Source: Komagataeibacter xylinus NBRC 15237
GTDB taxonomy: Bacteria > Pseudomonadota > Alphaproteobacteria > Acetobacterales > Acetobacteraceae
Assembly (NCBI RefSeq): GCF_001571345.1
Contig: NZ_BCTP01000024.1
Coordinates: 1 to 45,641 of the forward strand
Reading direction: 5' to 3'
DNA length: 45,641 nucleotides
Shown here piece by piece: positions 32,493-40,452 of the stretch. The translations under genes were made by a program, and so were the position numbers. Position 1 is the stretch's first letter. Every line of letters begins with the position of its first letter. The notes beneath the pieces were generated by a model. That model was not told the origin of the DNA, did not search any database, and was given only the letters and a program-made list of their open reading frames with translations.

Positions 32493-32539
32493 GAGCAGAT
32501 CCAGTTTGAATGGTCACATTCGAACTGACGAAGATGCTC
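32493..32539. repeat. Imperfect 47-bp palindrome with GAGCA/TGCTC ends
   Basis: The ends GAGCA and TGCTC, and the inner arms CAGTTTGAAT (32502-32511) and ATTCGAACTG (32518-32527; one mismatch), form a long hairpin. It differs from the R family and may be a small mobile-element remnant. Confidence 0.45.
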
Positions 32540-32557
32540 GATAAATAATGAGCCAAA

Positions 32558-32591
32558 GCAATTCCACTGAGCCAGAGCCCTGTGGAATTGC
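32558..32591 (-). terminator. Hairpin terminator of the LysE/RhtB gene
   Basis: GCAATTCCAC and GTGGAATTGC form a perfect 10-bp stem one base after the minus-strand stop; TTTGG follows the stem in the direction of transcription. The T-run is short, so efficiency is uncertain. Confidence 0.55.
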
Positions 32592-32592
32592 T

Positions 32593-33222
32593 CTAGACGC
32601 GCGCCAGTAGCAGCATGGCTCCGAACCCCATGAATACCAGCCCGGTCACGATACCAAACACCCGCCGCACCACCGGTGTGCGCAACCAGGCCGACAGCAT
32701 GCGCCCGCCGCCCGCGTAAACCAGGTACCAGAACGCCTCCACAAACACGAAGGTGGTCACGAGCAGGACATATTGCGGCATGTGCGCGGCTGCGGGATTG
32801 ACGAACTGCGGCAGGAAGGCCGCCGCAAACAGCAGCAGCTTGGGGTTGCTGATACCGGTCAGGAATCCATCACGGAACAGTTCATGCCACGGAGCGGCCG
32901 GGCGCGGGGCCGCCGCCTGCGCATCCTCGCCTGCCGTGTCGCGCGCCATCCACACGCGCACGCCCAGAAACACCAGATAGGCCGCCCCCACCACGCGCAG
33001 CACCGCAAACAGCCGGGGCGAGGCGGCCAGCACGCCCGCCATGCCAGCAAGGGATGCGCACACCACCAGCACGATGGCCAGCATGCACCCCGCCATGACC
33101 CCCGTGCTGCGCAGCAGGCCGTGGCGCACGCTGATGGACATGACATGCATCATGTTCGGTCCCGGCATGGCCGAGAGCAGGAAGGCGGTGGCGGCGAACA
33201 GCAGCCATGTATGAAAGCTCAC
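32593..33222 (-). CDS. LysE/RhtB family exporter
   Basis: A 209-aa inner-membrane protein with about six hydrophobic helices. The early motif LLSAMPGPNMMHVMSISVRHG is the LysE/RhtB signature (PGPN), and GFLTGISNPKLLLFAAAFLPQFV is the second conserved block. Such proteins export amino acids or related small metabolites. I chose GTG 33222 (SFHTWLLF), because GGGGTGA precedes it at the right distance and it matches family length; ATG 33240 and GTG 33261 are alternatives. It is divergent from the zinc operon. Confidence 0.82.
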   Translation of the reverse strand: MSFHTWLLFAATAFLLSAMPGPNMMHVMSISVRHGLLRSTGVMAGCMLAIVLVVCASLAGMAGVLAASPRLFAVLRVVGAAYLVFLGVRVWMARDTAGEDAQAAAPRPAAPWHELFRDGFLTGISNPKLLLFAAAFLPQFVNPAAAHMPQYVLLVTTFVFVEAFWYLVYAGGGRMLSAWLRTPVVRRVFGIVTGLVFMGFGAMLLLARV

Positions 33223-33305
33223 CCGTTTCACCCCGATCATGCCATGCGCATGGCGTAACAATGCAGCCTTCGCTTGACGGATGGCAAGCCCGTGCTGTAG
33301 ACGAA

Positions 33306-33320
33306 TGTTATATTATAACA
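33306..33320. promoter_or_regulatory. Zur box
   Basis: TGTTATATTATAACA is a perfect 15-bp palindrome and matches the core of the proteobacterial Zur operator (GTTATA-N-TATAAC); the flanks GAA and CTTTG extend the similarity. It lies 15 bp before the first zinc-operon ORF, where a bound repressor would block transcription when zinc is sufficient. Confidence 0.75.
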
Positions 33321-33334
33321 CTTTGGGCGTTCCC

Positions 33335-33532
33335 ATGCCATTCCCCTCCCCGTCTGCCGCCCGTCACGCCCCGCAGGACCACAACACGACAATGCCCCAC
33401 CCTGCCCCCAAGGCGGCAACGCCCCTGCCGCTTACATGGATGGCCCGCGCGGGGTGGCAGCGCCTGGTGTGCATGGCGCTGCCCTGTGGCCTGTTATGGG
33501 GGCTGGTGGCCTGGGCCGTGGCCCAGCCATGA
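33335..33532 (+). CDS. Small membrane protein heading the zinc operon, 65 aa
   Basis: A frame that ends ATGA-overlapped with the ATPase gene (stop 33530-33532, next ATG 33529). The N-terminal half is Pro/His/Ala-rich and the C-terminal third is one hydrophobic helix (VCMALPCGLLWGLVAWAVA). ATG 33392 is an alternative start; neither has a strong ribosome-binding site. Position directly behind the Zur box, and coupling to the ABC genes, suggest a small accessory protein of zinc uptake. No family is recognised. Confidence 0.45.
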   Translation: MPFPSPSAARHAPQDHNTTMPHPAPKAATPLPLTWMARAGWQRLVCMALPCGLLWGLVAWAVAQP

Positions 33533-34260
33533 GCCATGGCGCCATCGGGCTGGATGATGCGGGTGTCGCACTCAACGGCACGCCGGTGTGGCAGCATGTA
33601 ACCGGCAGCTTCGCGCCCGGCAGCATGACCGCCATCGCAGGCGCCAATGGCGCGGGCAAGTCCACCCTGCTGCGCGCCATACTGGGCGAGGTGCCGCTGG
33701 CCGCAGGCAAAATCACGCTCGGGGGCCTGCGCGCGCAGGATTTTGGCTACCTGCCGCAGGCCCGCATCATTGACCGCGCCTTTCCCATCAGCGTAACCGA
33801 CATGGTGCTCGGTGGCGCATGGCGCCAGACCGGGGCCTTTGGCGCGGCCAGCCCTGCCGTGCGCCAGCGCGCGGCCGATGCGCTGTGCCGCGTGGGGCTG
33901 GAAAAACAGGCCGGGCGCATGATCGATGCACTCTCGGCAGGGCAGTTCCAGCGCCTTCTGTTCGCGCGCCTGCTCATGACCGATGCCTCCGTCATCATGC
34001 TCGATGAACCGTTCACCGCACTTGATGCCCCCACCACGCAGGACCTGCTGGCACTGGTGCGCGAATGGCACGCGCAGGGCCGTACCATCATTGCCGTGCT
34101 GCATGACATGCACCAGATCCGCACCTGCTTTCCCCATGTGGTGCTGCTCTCGGGCGGGCAGGCCATCTGGGGCGAGACCGCGCGCATCCTTACGCCGGGC
34201 ACGCTGCAACGCGCCTACGAGACGCCGCAGGCCACCCCGTGGGCAGGTGGCCCGGCATGA
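33529..34260 (+). CDS. znuC: Zinc ABC transporter ATP-binding protein
   Basis: A 243-aa ABC ATPase with Walker A GANGAGKS (38-45), signature LSAGQ (where LSGGQ is usual), Walker B VIMLDEP and a switch His in VLHDMHQ. It powers uptake through the downstream permease. The start at ATG 33529 overlaps the preceding small ORF, and its stop overlaps the permease start (ATGA at 34257-34260). Metal preference (Zn rather than Mn) is inferred from the Zur box. Confidence 0.88.
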   Translation: MSHGAIGLDDAGVALNGTPVWQHVTGSFAPGSMTAIAGANGAGKSTLLRAILGEVPLAAGKITLGGLRAQDFGYLPQARIIDRAFPISVTDMVLGGAWRQTGAFGAASPAVRQRAADALCRVGLEKQAGRMIDALSAGQFQRLLFARLLMTDASVIMLDEPFTALDAPTTQDLLALVREWHAQGRTIIAVLHDMHQIRTCFPHVVLLSGGQAIWGETARILTPGTLQRAYETPQATPWAGGPA

Positions 34261-35129
34261 GCATGCTGGCCGGATTATGGGAGCCGTTCGCCACCTTCGG
34301 CTTCATGCGTCGCGCGCTGGTCGCCTCCATCACGCTGGGCATGGGGGCGGGGCCGGTGGGCGTGCTGCTGCAGCTACGCCGCATGAGCCTGATTGGCGAT
34401 GCAATGAGCCACGCCATCCTGCCCGGTGCCGCCATAGGCTTTCTGGCGGCGGGCGGGCTGTCGCTTACGGCCATGGGGCTGGGCGGCATCGCGGCGGGGC
34501 TGGGGGTGGCGCTGCTGGCAGGCCTGGTCAGCCGCCGCACGCACCTGGCGGAAGATGCGAGCTTTGCCAGTTTCTACCTCACGTCACTGGCGCTGGGCGT
34601 GCTGATCGTCTCGGCGCGGGGGTCCAACATCGACCTGCTGCACGTGCTGTTCGGCACCATCCTCGCCATTGACGGGCCTGCCCTGTACCTGATGGCGGGC
34701 ATCACCACGCTCAGCCTGTTCCTGCTGTCCTTCATCTGGCGGCCGCTGGTCATGGAATGTGTCGATCCCGGCTTCATGCGCATGACCGGCAGCCGCGGCG
34801 CGCTGTACCACATGGTGTTCCTGTTCCTTGTGGTCATCAACCTCGTGGCCGGGTTTGAAGCCCTGGGCACGCTCATGTCGGTCGGCATGATGATGGTGCC
34901 CGCCGCCACCGCCCGGCTATGGACACGCCGCCTCGTGCCGATGATGGCGCTCTCGGCCACGGTGGGCATGCTGGCGGGCTTCACGGGGCTGCTCGTGTCC
35001 TACCATTTCCGGCTGGCGGCGGGGCCGTGCATCATCCTCACCTGCTCGGCCGCCTACCTGTTCTCCCTTCTTGCCTCCCCCGCCGGAATCCGCGCGGGGG
35101 GTGGTTCATCCCCTTTCCGGAGTCACTGA
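34257..35129 (+). CDS. znuB: Zinc ABC transporter permease
   Basis: A 290-aa permease of the ABC-3 (ZnuB/MntB) family with about eight to nine membrane segments. Family landmarks include LIGDAMSHAILPG near residue 43, GLVSRRTHLAEDASFASFYLTSLALGV (in two parts, about 89-115) and MSVGMMMVPAATARLW near 207. It starts inside the znuC stop and ends one base before znuA, forming a tight operon. Confidence 0.88.
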   Translation: MSMLAGLWEPFATFGFMRRALVASITLGMGAGPVGVLLQLRRMSLIGDAMSHAILPGAAIGFLAAGGLSLTAMGLGGIAAGLGVALLAGLVSRRTHLAEDASFASFYLTSLALGVLIVSARGSNIDLLHVLFGTILAIDGPALYLMAGITTLSLFLLSFIWRPLVMECVDPGFMRMTGSRGALYHMVFLFLVVINLVAGFEALGTLMSVGMMMVPAATARLWTRRLVPMMALSATVGMLAGFTGLLVSYHFRLAAGPCIILTCSAAYLFSLLASPAGIRAGGGSSPFRSH

Positions 35130-35130
35130 C

Positions 35131-36027
35131 ATGCGCCGCCTCACCTGCCTTCTGGGCTTCTGCGGTTTCCTGTCCATCCAGCCTGCCCATGCAGCCCCCG
35201 CGCCGCATGTGGTGCATGCCGTTGCCAGCTTTACCGTGCTGGCCGATGTGGTGTCGCATGTAGGCGGCGCGCATGTCGCGGTCACATCACTGGTGCCGCC
35301 CGATGGCGACCCGCATGAATTCGAACCCGCCCCCGATGATGCCCGCGCCCTGCGGCAGGCCGATGTCGTGTTCATGAGTGGCGAGGGGCTGGAAAGCTGG
35401 TTTGGCCGCCTTGCCCACGCGGCGGGCTATCAGGGCAAGCCCGTCATCGTCTCGAACGGGATCGACATCCACACCGAACACGATGGCCAGCAGGTGGAAA
35501 CCGACCCGCATGTGTGGAACAGCGTGCCCAACGTGATTGTATGGACCAACAACATCCGCGATGCGCTGATTGCCGCCGACCCGGCGGATGCCGATGATTT
35601 CCGCGCCTCCGCCGCAACCTATGCCGCGCAGCTCCAGACCCTTGACCATGACATCCGCACCGCGATCGACACCATCCCCCCCGCGCGGCGGCGCGTGCTG
35701 ACCAGCCATGATGCCTTTGGCTATTTTGGCCGCGCCTATGGCGTGACCTTCATGGCGCCACAGGGCCTCTCGACCGAGACCGAAGCCTCCGCCGCCGATG
35801 TGGGCAGGCTGATCGCACAGATCCGCGAAAGCGGCATGACCACCTATTTCCTTGAAAACGCGACCGATCCGCGCCTTGTGCAGCAGGTCGCCCACGCCAC
35901 CGGGGCGCAGCCCGGCGGCGAGCTTTATGCCGAGGCGCTCTCCACCGCGGGCGGCCCCGCACCCGATTACATCAGCATGATGCGCCACAATACCGAGCTG
36001 ATGGTCAGGGCGATGCGTCCGCACTGA
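35131..36027 (+). CDS. znuA: Zinc ABC transporter substrate-binding protein
   Basis: A 298-aa periplasmic protein with signal peptide (about 1-21, PAHA). The cluster A-I metal ligands expected for ZnuA/TroA proteins are visible: His in GDPHEFEP, His in DPHVWNS, His in TSHDAFGYF and an acidic residue near the C-terminus. There is no long His-rich loop, only HTEHD, which some zinc-specific members have in extended form; Mn or broader specificity cannot be excluded from this gene alone. ATG 35131 follows the znuB stop by one base. Its last 23 bp overlap the convergent ABC exporter gene. Confidence 0.87.
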   Translation: MRRLTCLLGFCGFLSIQPAHAAPAPHVVHAVASFTVLADVVSHVGGAHVAVTSLVPPDGDPHEFEPAPDDARALRQADVVFMSGEGLESWFGRLAHAAGYQGKPVIVSNGIDIHTEHDGQQVETDPHVWNSVPNVIVWTNNIRDALIAADPADADDFRASAATYAAQLQTLDHDIRTAIDTIPPARRRVLTSHDAFGYFGRAYGVTFMAPQGLSTETEASAADVGRLIAQIRESGMTTYFLENATDPRLVQQVAHATGAQPGGELYAEALSTAGGPAPDYISMMRHNTELMVRAMRPH

Positions 36028-37768
36028 CCACGTCGGTCGCACCCACGGCAAAGGGGGTGAGGTCAATGGCATTTTCATGCATGCCCACCACCGACTGCCG
36101 GTGCGTGATCGACACCACCGTCATGCCCGGGCAGGTCTGGGCCAGCAGGGCGTAAAGGGCGGCCTCGGACGCGGCATCGAGGTTCGAGGTCGATTCATCC
36201 AGAAACACCCAGCCCGGCCGCGCCAGAACGATGCGCGCGAAGGCCAGGCGCTGGAGTTCACCGGGCGAGAGGATCTGCCCCCACGGCTCCTCGTTTTCAA
36301 GGCGTGGCACCAGCGCGCCAAGGCCCACCTGCTGCAGCGCCTGCGCCACCTGTGTTGCGGCATAGGCCGTGCTGTCCGCCGGATAGGTCACGGCCCGGCG
36401 CAGCGTGCCAGTCGGCATGTAGGGGCGCTGGGGCACGAACATCATCGGCACGTCAGGGCGCGTGATCGTGCCTTTTGCAAACGGCCAGATGCCTGCCAGC
36501 ACCCGGAACAGCGTGGACTTGCCGGTGCCCGACGGGCCGGTCACCACCGTCATCTGCCCATGCGGCAGCGTAAGGTTCACACCCCTGAGCAGGGCCGTGC
36601 CATCGGGGCGGAACACGTCCAGCCCGCTGACCTGCATGCCCGCCCCGGCGGGGGCCGCAATGAGGCTGACCTCGCTCTGCATGGCCTGCGCGCGGTCCAT
36701 CACGCGCTGGAAGGTGGCCAGACGCGCCACCTCCGCATGCCATGTGGTCAGCGCGGCATAGGAGTTGGACAGCCAGCCCAATGCCCCCTGCACGCGCGAG
36801 AACGCCATGACCAGCTGCATGAGCGTGCCAAAGCTCATCTTGCCCGCGAAGTAGCGGATCGAGCCGATCAGCAGCGCAAAGTTGCCCGACACCACATCAA
36901 GCCCCGTGGTGAGCAGCCCCAGCCATTTGGTACGGCGCATGATGGACAGGAAATTGCCATAAACGGAGGCGAAGGATCGGTCGAGCCCGGCCTGTTCCTC
37001 CGCCTCGCCCCGATAGAGCGCGATGCCTTCGGCATTGTTGCGCACATGAACGAGGCTGTAGCGGAAATCGGCCTCGGCGCGCTGCTGGAAGAACTGCAGC
37101 CCCGCCAGCTTGTGCCCCGCCAGATGCGTGACCCACGTCGCCACCACGGAATAGATGAGTGCGGCCCAGAAGAAATAGCCCGGTATGGACATGCCCCATA
37201 TTTCCAGCGGCCCGGACAGCACCCACAAAAGCCCGACATAGCTGAACAGCGTCACGATATTGGACAGCAGGTTGATGAACTGCGTCAGCGTATCGGTCAC
37301 GAAGCTGTTCAGGTCCTCCTGTATGCGCTGGTCGGGGTTGTCGGCCCCGGCCTCAAGGCCCGACGTGGTGATGGCGATGCGGAAATAGGTCTGGTGCTCC
37401 ATCCACTGCCGCGTCATGCGCGCGGTCAGCCAGCGCCGCCAGCGCAGGCCGAGCATCTGTTGCAGGTAGGTGGCATAGACACTGAACAGGATGGCCGGAA
37501 TGGTGATGATGAAGAAGCCGGGCACGTACCCGCTGTCATTATGCACATACCAGAACAGCCCGCGCAGGAAGGTGGTGGCATCACGCTGCTGCAGCGCCGT
37601 GTAATACACATTGCGCGAGAAGGACTGGAGCAGGTCCATCCCCACGATGGAGAAGGTCAGCACCAGAACGGCCACGAGCAGGCCCCAGGCCCATTTTTTG
37701 TCCTCCGACACGAAATAGGGGCGGGTCAGGTACCAGACATCTTTCAGGAGAAGGCGCAAATGCTGCAT
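36005..37768 (-). CDS. SbmA/YddA-type ABC transporter (fused permease-ATPase)
   Basis: A 587-aa half-transporter. The N-terminal membrane part (about 1-330) has six helices and the SbmA/BacA-like features WRRWLTARMTRQWMEHQTYFR and NPDQRIQEDLNSF (NPDQR). The C-terminal ATPase has Walker A GPSGTGKS, signature LSPGELQRLAF and Walker B VFLDESTSNLD. Relatives (YddA, ABCD-type) move peptides, cobalamin or acyl compounds. I start at ATG 37768 (MQHLRLLLKDVW); longer frames reach 37897 but are weakly supported. It ends 23 bp inside znuA, tail to tail. Substrate unknown. Confidence 0.85.
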   Translation of the reverse strand: MQHLRLLLKDVWYLTRPYFVSEDKKWAWGLLVAVLVLTFSIVGMDLLQSFSRNVYYTALQQRDATTFLRGLFWYVHNDSGYVPGFFIITIPAILFSVYATYLQQMLGLRWRRWLTARMTRQWMEHQTYFRIAITTSGLEAGADNPDQRIQEDLNSFVTDTLTQFINLLSNIVTLFSYVGLLWVLSGPLEIWGMSIPGYFFWAALIYSVVATWVTHLAGHKLAGLQFFQQRAEADFRYSLVHVRNNAEGIALYRGEAEEQAGLDRSFASVYGNFLSIMRRTKWLGLLTTGLDVVSGNFALLIGSIRYFAGKMSFGTLMQLVMAFSRVQGALGWLSNSYAALTTWHAEVARLATFQRVMDRAQAMQSEVSLIAAPAGAGMQVSGLDVFRPDGTALLRGVNLTLPHGQMTVVTGPSGTGKSTLFRVLAGIWPFAKGTITRPDVPMMFVPQRPYMPTGTLRRAVTYPADSTAYAATQVAQALQQVGLGALVPRLENEEPWGQILSPGELQRLAFARIVLARPGWVFLDESTSNLDAASEAALYALLAQTCPGMTVVSITHRQSVVGMHENAIDLTPFAVGATDVVSADASP

Positions 37769-38139
37769 GTTGATCCCGTGCAGTGGGGTGAAAGGCATGA
37801 ACCCACAGCATTCCCACGAAGTGGGGGCGGACTCAATCATGATTGCGCCGCAGGCCCGTTTTGCATGCGAAAAGCCGGGAACATTAAGCATTATCACAAC
37901 TTATTGACCACATGCGCCATTTGCGCGCGCCCGGCACCCGGTGGGCAATACTGGCTGACAACAGGGGTTTATGGCGCACAAAGCGCATGACAAGGGCGCC
38001 ATATATCGAAAAGACGAATGCCTGACATATCCGCCGCAGGGGTGTGGCGCGCGCCCATCGTGTTATGCCTGACACATAGTTTCACAATTGAGTGGGCGCC
38101 TGCCGTGCCCGCCTGATGAACAGTGCAAGGAATAATGAA
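37769..38139. other. 371-bp divergent intergenic region
   Basis: Holds the promoters of the ABC transporter (minus) and the DUF2501 gene (plus). Frames in it (for example 37884-38075 minus) have no ribosome-binding site or similarity. I see no clear operator or repeat of the R family. Confidence 0.5.
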
Positions 38140-38589
38140 ATGGTGTCGTTCGGTCGCGTCCTGTCCGCCAGTGCCTTCGCAACCGTGCTGGCCGCAGCAC
38201 CGCTTGCGGCCCATGCCGCTGAAGTCTCGCCGCCCACGGGCGCAGGCGTTGCCAACCAGGTCGAGCAGATCAAGCCGGGTTCGCTCTCGGCTGATACGGT
38301 GTATTCCGCCGTTGCCTCCGCCAAGCCCGCTGATCTCGGCGGCATCATGAACTACTGCATCCAGTCCAACTACCTGACCGCGTCTGAAGCGTGGCCGGTG
38401 CTCGCGGCCTTCAACAAGAAGACCAACGACGTGCCGTCCAACCAGAAGGGCAACATGTCCTACGCCGATGGCTCGACCGGCCTGCTGAAGGTGGGTGGCA
38501 AGGCCCCCATCTCGCTCGAGGATGCCTCGAGCGACATCCGCAAGCAGGCCTGCGCCAAGGTGGAAGCCCGCGCGAAGTCCATGCTCTGA
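38140..38589 (+). CDS. Secreted DUF2501 family protein (YjjA-like), 149 aa
   Basis: A small periplasmic protein with signal peptide (about 1-26, LAAHA). The mature part has the DUF2501 pattern: GIMNYCIQSNYLT, a middle region ending in GSTGLLKVGG, and the C-terminal IRKQACAKVEARAKSML, with two Cys likely forming a disulfide. E. coli YjjA is the reference member; its function is not established. ATG 38140 is chosen with AAGGAAT upstream; ATG 38116 is an in-frame alternative. Codon use is strongly biased to preferred codons, suggesting good expression. Confidence 0.75.
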   Translation: MVSFGRVLSASAFATVLAAAPLAAHAAEVSPPTGAGVANQVEQIKPGSLSADTVYSAVASAKPADLGGIMNYCIQSNYLTASEAWPVLAAFNKKTNDVPSNQKGNMSYADGSTGLLKVGGKAPISLEDASSDIRKQACAKVEARAKSML

Positions 38590-38620
38590 TTACGGCGGCC
38601 TGACGCCTCGTTTACAGACC

Positions 38621-38647
38621 CCGTCAGTGAAGCTGGCGGTTTTTTTT
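38621..38647 (+). terminator. Rho-independent terminator of the DUF2501 gene
   Basis: CCGTCAG (38621-38627) pairs with CTGGCGG (38633-38639; one G-T pair) around TGAAG, followed by eight T. A textbook intrinsic terminator 31 bp after the stop, and separate from the R repeat that follows. Confidence 0.85.
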
Positions 38648-38653
38648 ATTTTA

Positions 38654-38736
38654 AAGAAGTTTTTGGTTAAGCTTTTTTCAAAAAGCTTCAAAGAACGCCG
38701 CCTTTTTGAAAAAAAGGCGGCACCCAAAAACTTTTA
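38654..38736. repeat. Cloverleaf repeat copy R11, full form, inverted
   Basis: Outer ends AAGTTTTTGG and CCAAAAACTT are perfectly complementary and differ from the TTTCCGG/CCGGAAA ends of other copies at paired positions. Arm 2 (AAGCTTTTTTC/AAAAAGCTTC) comes first and arm 1 (GCCGCCTTTTTG/AAAAAAAGGCGGC) second. It lies between convergent genes. Confidence 0.9.
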
Positions 38737-38749
38737 TTCCGTATCTTCC

Positions 38750-40435
38750 TTACTGCACCCACACGCGTGAAAAGGCCATGTGATACAGGCTGGTCACGAA
38801 ATAATGGCCCAGCCGGGGCGAGACGAGATCGACATACCGCGTGCTGATCATGGGGGCACCGGGTGCGAGGCGGGTGATGCGGTCATCCACCTGCCCCCAC
38901 AATGCCAGCGCCACGTGCGGGTCGGGTTCGCTACGGATACGCGCCACGAGCCCCTGCACCACCGGGTCGCACAGGCCGGACATGTTGATGGAACTGTCGG
39001 AACCGGGATGGAAGTTCTCGCAGCCAAACAATGTGTCAAGAAAGTTGGAGGGCGAGGCGTAATCCGCATACCACCCCAGCAGGCTGATCTGCACATGGTT
39101 GGCGGTATTGGCCGCGTAAGTGCCCTCCATGGCGGGCGAGAGCGGATGCAGCCGCGCGTGGTAGCCAATCGCCTCGAGCATGTCGCGCAGATAGGTGCCC
39201 ATGCTCACATACATGGCGGTGGCGGGCACGATCAGGGTCACGTCCATGCCCTCCGTGCCGCTTTCATGCACAAGCTGGCGGGCGCGTTGCAGGTCCGGGT
39301 GCGCCCAGGGCGTTGCCGGGTGGTCGGGGTCGGCGCCGCGCGTCCAGGCACACGCGCCATCACCGGGCAGCAGGCCGGGGGGCACCATGCGGCACAGCGG
39401 GGCTGCAATGCCCGACCCGCCGTACAGGATGGTCATAGCGCGGCGGTCAAGCGCGTAGTTTACGGCCTCGCGCGCCTTGGGCTGGTCAAAGGGCGGGATG
39501 TTGACGTTCATCGGCAGGAAGATCAGGCCATAAAGCGACGATACATGCACCTGCGCCGTGTAGCGGCTGCCGATCTCGCCCAGCCGGTCAAGCGGCTTGA
39601 GGCCCGCCATCCAGTCATATTGCCCGCGCTCGACGGCGGTAACCGCATCTTCTTCCGACAGGCCGAAATCATAAACGATACGGTCCACATACCCATCGGG
39701 CTGGGCCGCCTCGCTCCATTCATGAAAATAGGGGTTGCGCGCGAGCACCAGCCCGCGCTCGGGGTCGGATGACACGATCTGGTACGGCCCCGTGCCAGGG
39801 GCGGCCACATTGCCCAGGTCATGCGCGGGCGTGGAAGCTGGCAGGATGGTGGCATGGCCGAAGGCGAGTTTTTGCGGGAATTCCGAGTCAGGCTGGGTCA
39901 GGCGGATGGTGATGCGGCGGGTGGCGGGGTCGGTCTCCACGCCGCCTTGCAGCGTGCAGTGCGTACTATTACGCAGGCAGGCATCCGCCCCCACTATGGT
40001 ACCGTAAAACGAACCTGCCGTGGGCGTGCCCACCTTGAAGATGCGCCGCAGGGACGCTGCCACGTCCTCCACCGTAACCGGCGTGCCATCTGAAAAGCGG
40101 ATGCCATCGCGCAGGGTGAACACCCATGTGCGGCCGCCATCACGCGGCTCGGGCATGGCCTCGGCCAGATCAGGCACCACCTGGTTGCCTGCCGGCCCCT
40201 CCAGCTTGGGATAGGTGAGCAGCCCGTCATAGATGACGGTGGCAAGCTGCATGTACTGGCTGGTGTAGCTGATCTGCGGGTCAAGCGTGCCGGAAGCACT
40301 CGCCGCCGTCAGCCGCAGGGTGCCGCCGCGATGCGGGCTGCCCTGCGTGCCTTGTGCAAAGCCCGTGGCAGGCAGCGCGTGCAGGCCGCTGAGCATGAGC
40401 ACGACAATGCCCAGCCGATGGCACAATGCCCGCAT
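38750..40435 (-). CDS. Orphan ABC-type solute-binding protein, family 5
   Basis: A 561-aa periplasmic binding protein of the peptide/nickel (DppA/OppA) type. Signal peptide about 1-28 (GFA|QG). Conserved segments are GGTLRLTAASASGTLDPQ near 37, ATVIYDGLLTYP, FTLRDGIRFSDGTPVTVEDV, GTGPYQI and FDQPKAREAVNYALDRRAM. No permease or ATPase genes adjoin it; it is last in the operon behind polA and the SCO-like gene, 17 bp after the latter. Its ligand and partner transporter are unknown. Confidence 0.87.
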   Translation of the reverse strand: MRALCHRLGIVVLMLSGLHALPATGFAQGTQGSPHRGGTLRLTAASASGTLDPQISYTSQYMQLATVIYDGLLTYPKLEGPAGNQVVPDLAEAMPEPRDGGRTWVFTLRDGIRFSDGTPVTVEDVAASLRRIFKVGTPTAGSFYGTIVGADACLRNSTHCTLQGGVETDPATRRITIRLTQPDSEFPQKLAFGHATILPASTPAHDLGNVAAPGTGPYQIVSSDPERGLVLARNPYFHEWSEAAQPDGYVDRIVYDFGLSEEDAVTAVERGQYDWMAGLKPLDRLGEIGSRYTAQVHVSSLYGLIFLPMNVNIPPFDQPKAREAVNYALDRRAMTILYGGSGIAAPLCRMVPPGLLPGDGACAWTRGADPDHPATPWAHPDLQRARQLVHESGTEGMDVTLIVPATAMYVSMGTYLRDMLEAIGYHARLHPLSPAMEGTYAANTANHVQISLLGWYADYASPSNFLDTLFGCENFHPGSDSSINMSGLCDPVVQGLVARIRSEPDPHVALALWGQVDDRITRLAPGAPMISTRYVDLVSPRLGHYFVTSLYHMAFSRVWVQ

Positions 40436-40452
40436 GCGCTGGCCCGCCCGGT

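Larger units (their letters stand above)
32009..32592. other. 584-bp intergenic region upstream of the siderophore receptor
   Basis: No supported gene. From 32060 to 32170 it is very AT-rich and should carry the receptor promoter, with a palindrome at 32146-32167. Then come repeat R10 (32391-32460) and two consecutive inverted repeats (32493-32539, 32558-32591) that end at the rhtB-like stop. A short frame at 32167-32436 has no ribosome-binding site or similarity. Confidence 0.6.

Noticed and set aside
36077-37990. 637-aa open frame on the plus strand
   Set aside because: It lies opposite the SbmA/YddA-type transporter, whose ABC motifs are unmistakable; the mirror frame is His/Gln/Arg-rich and has no recognisable domain.
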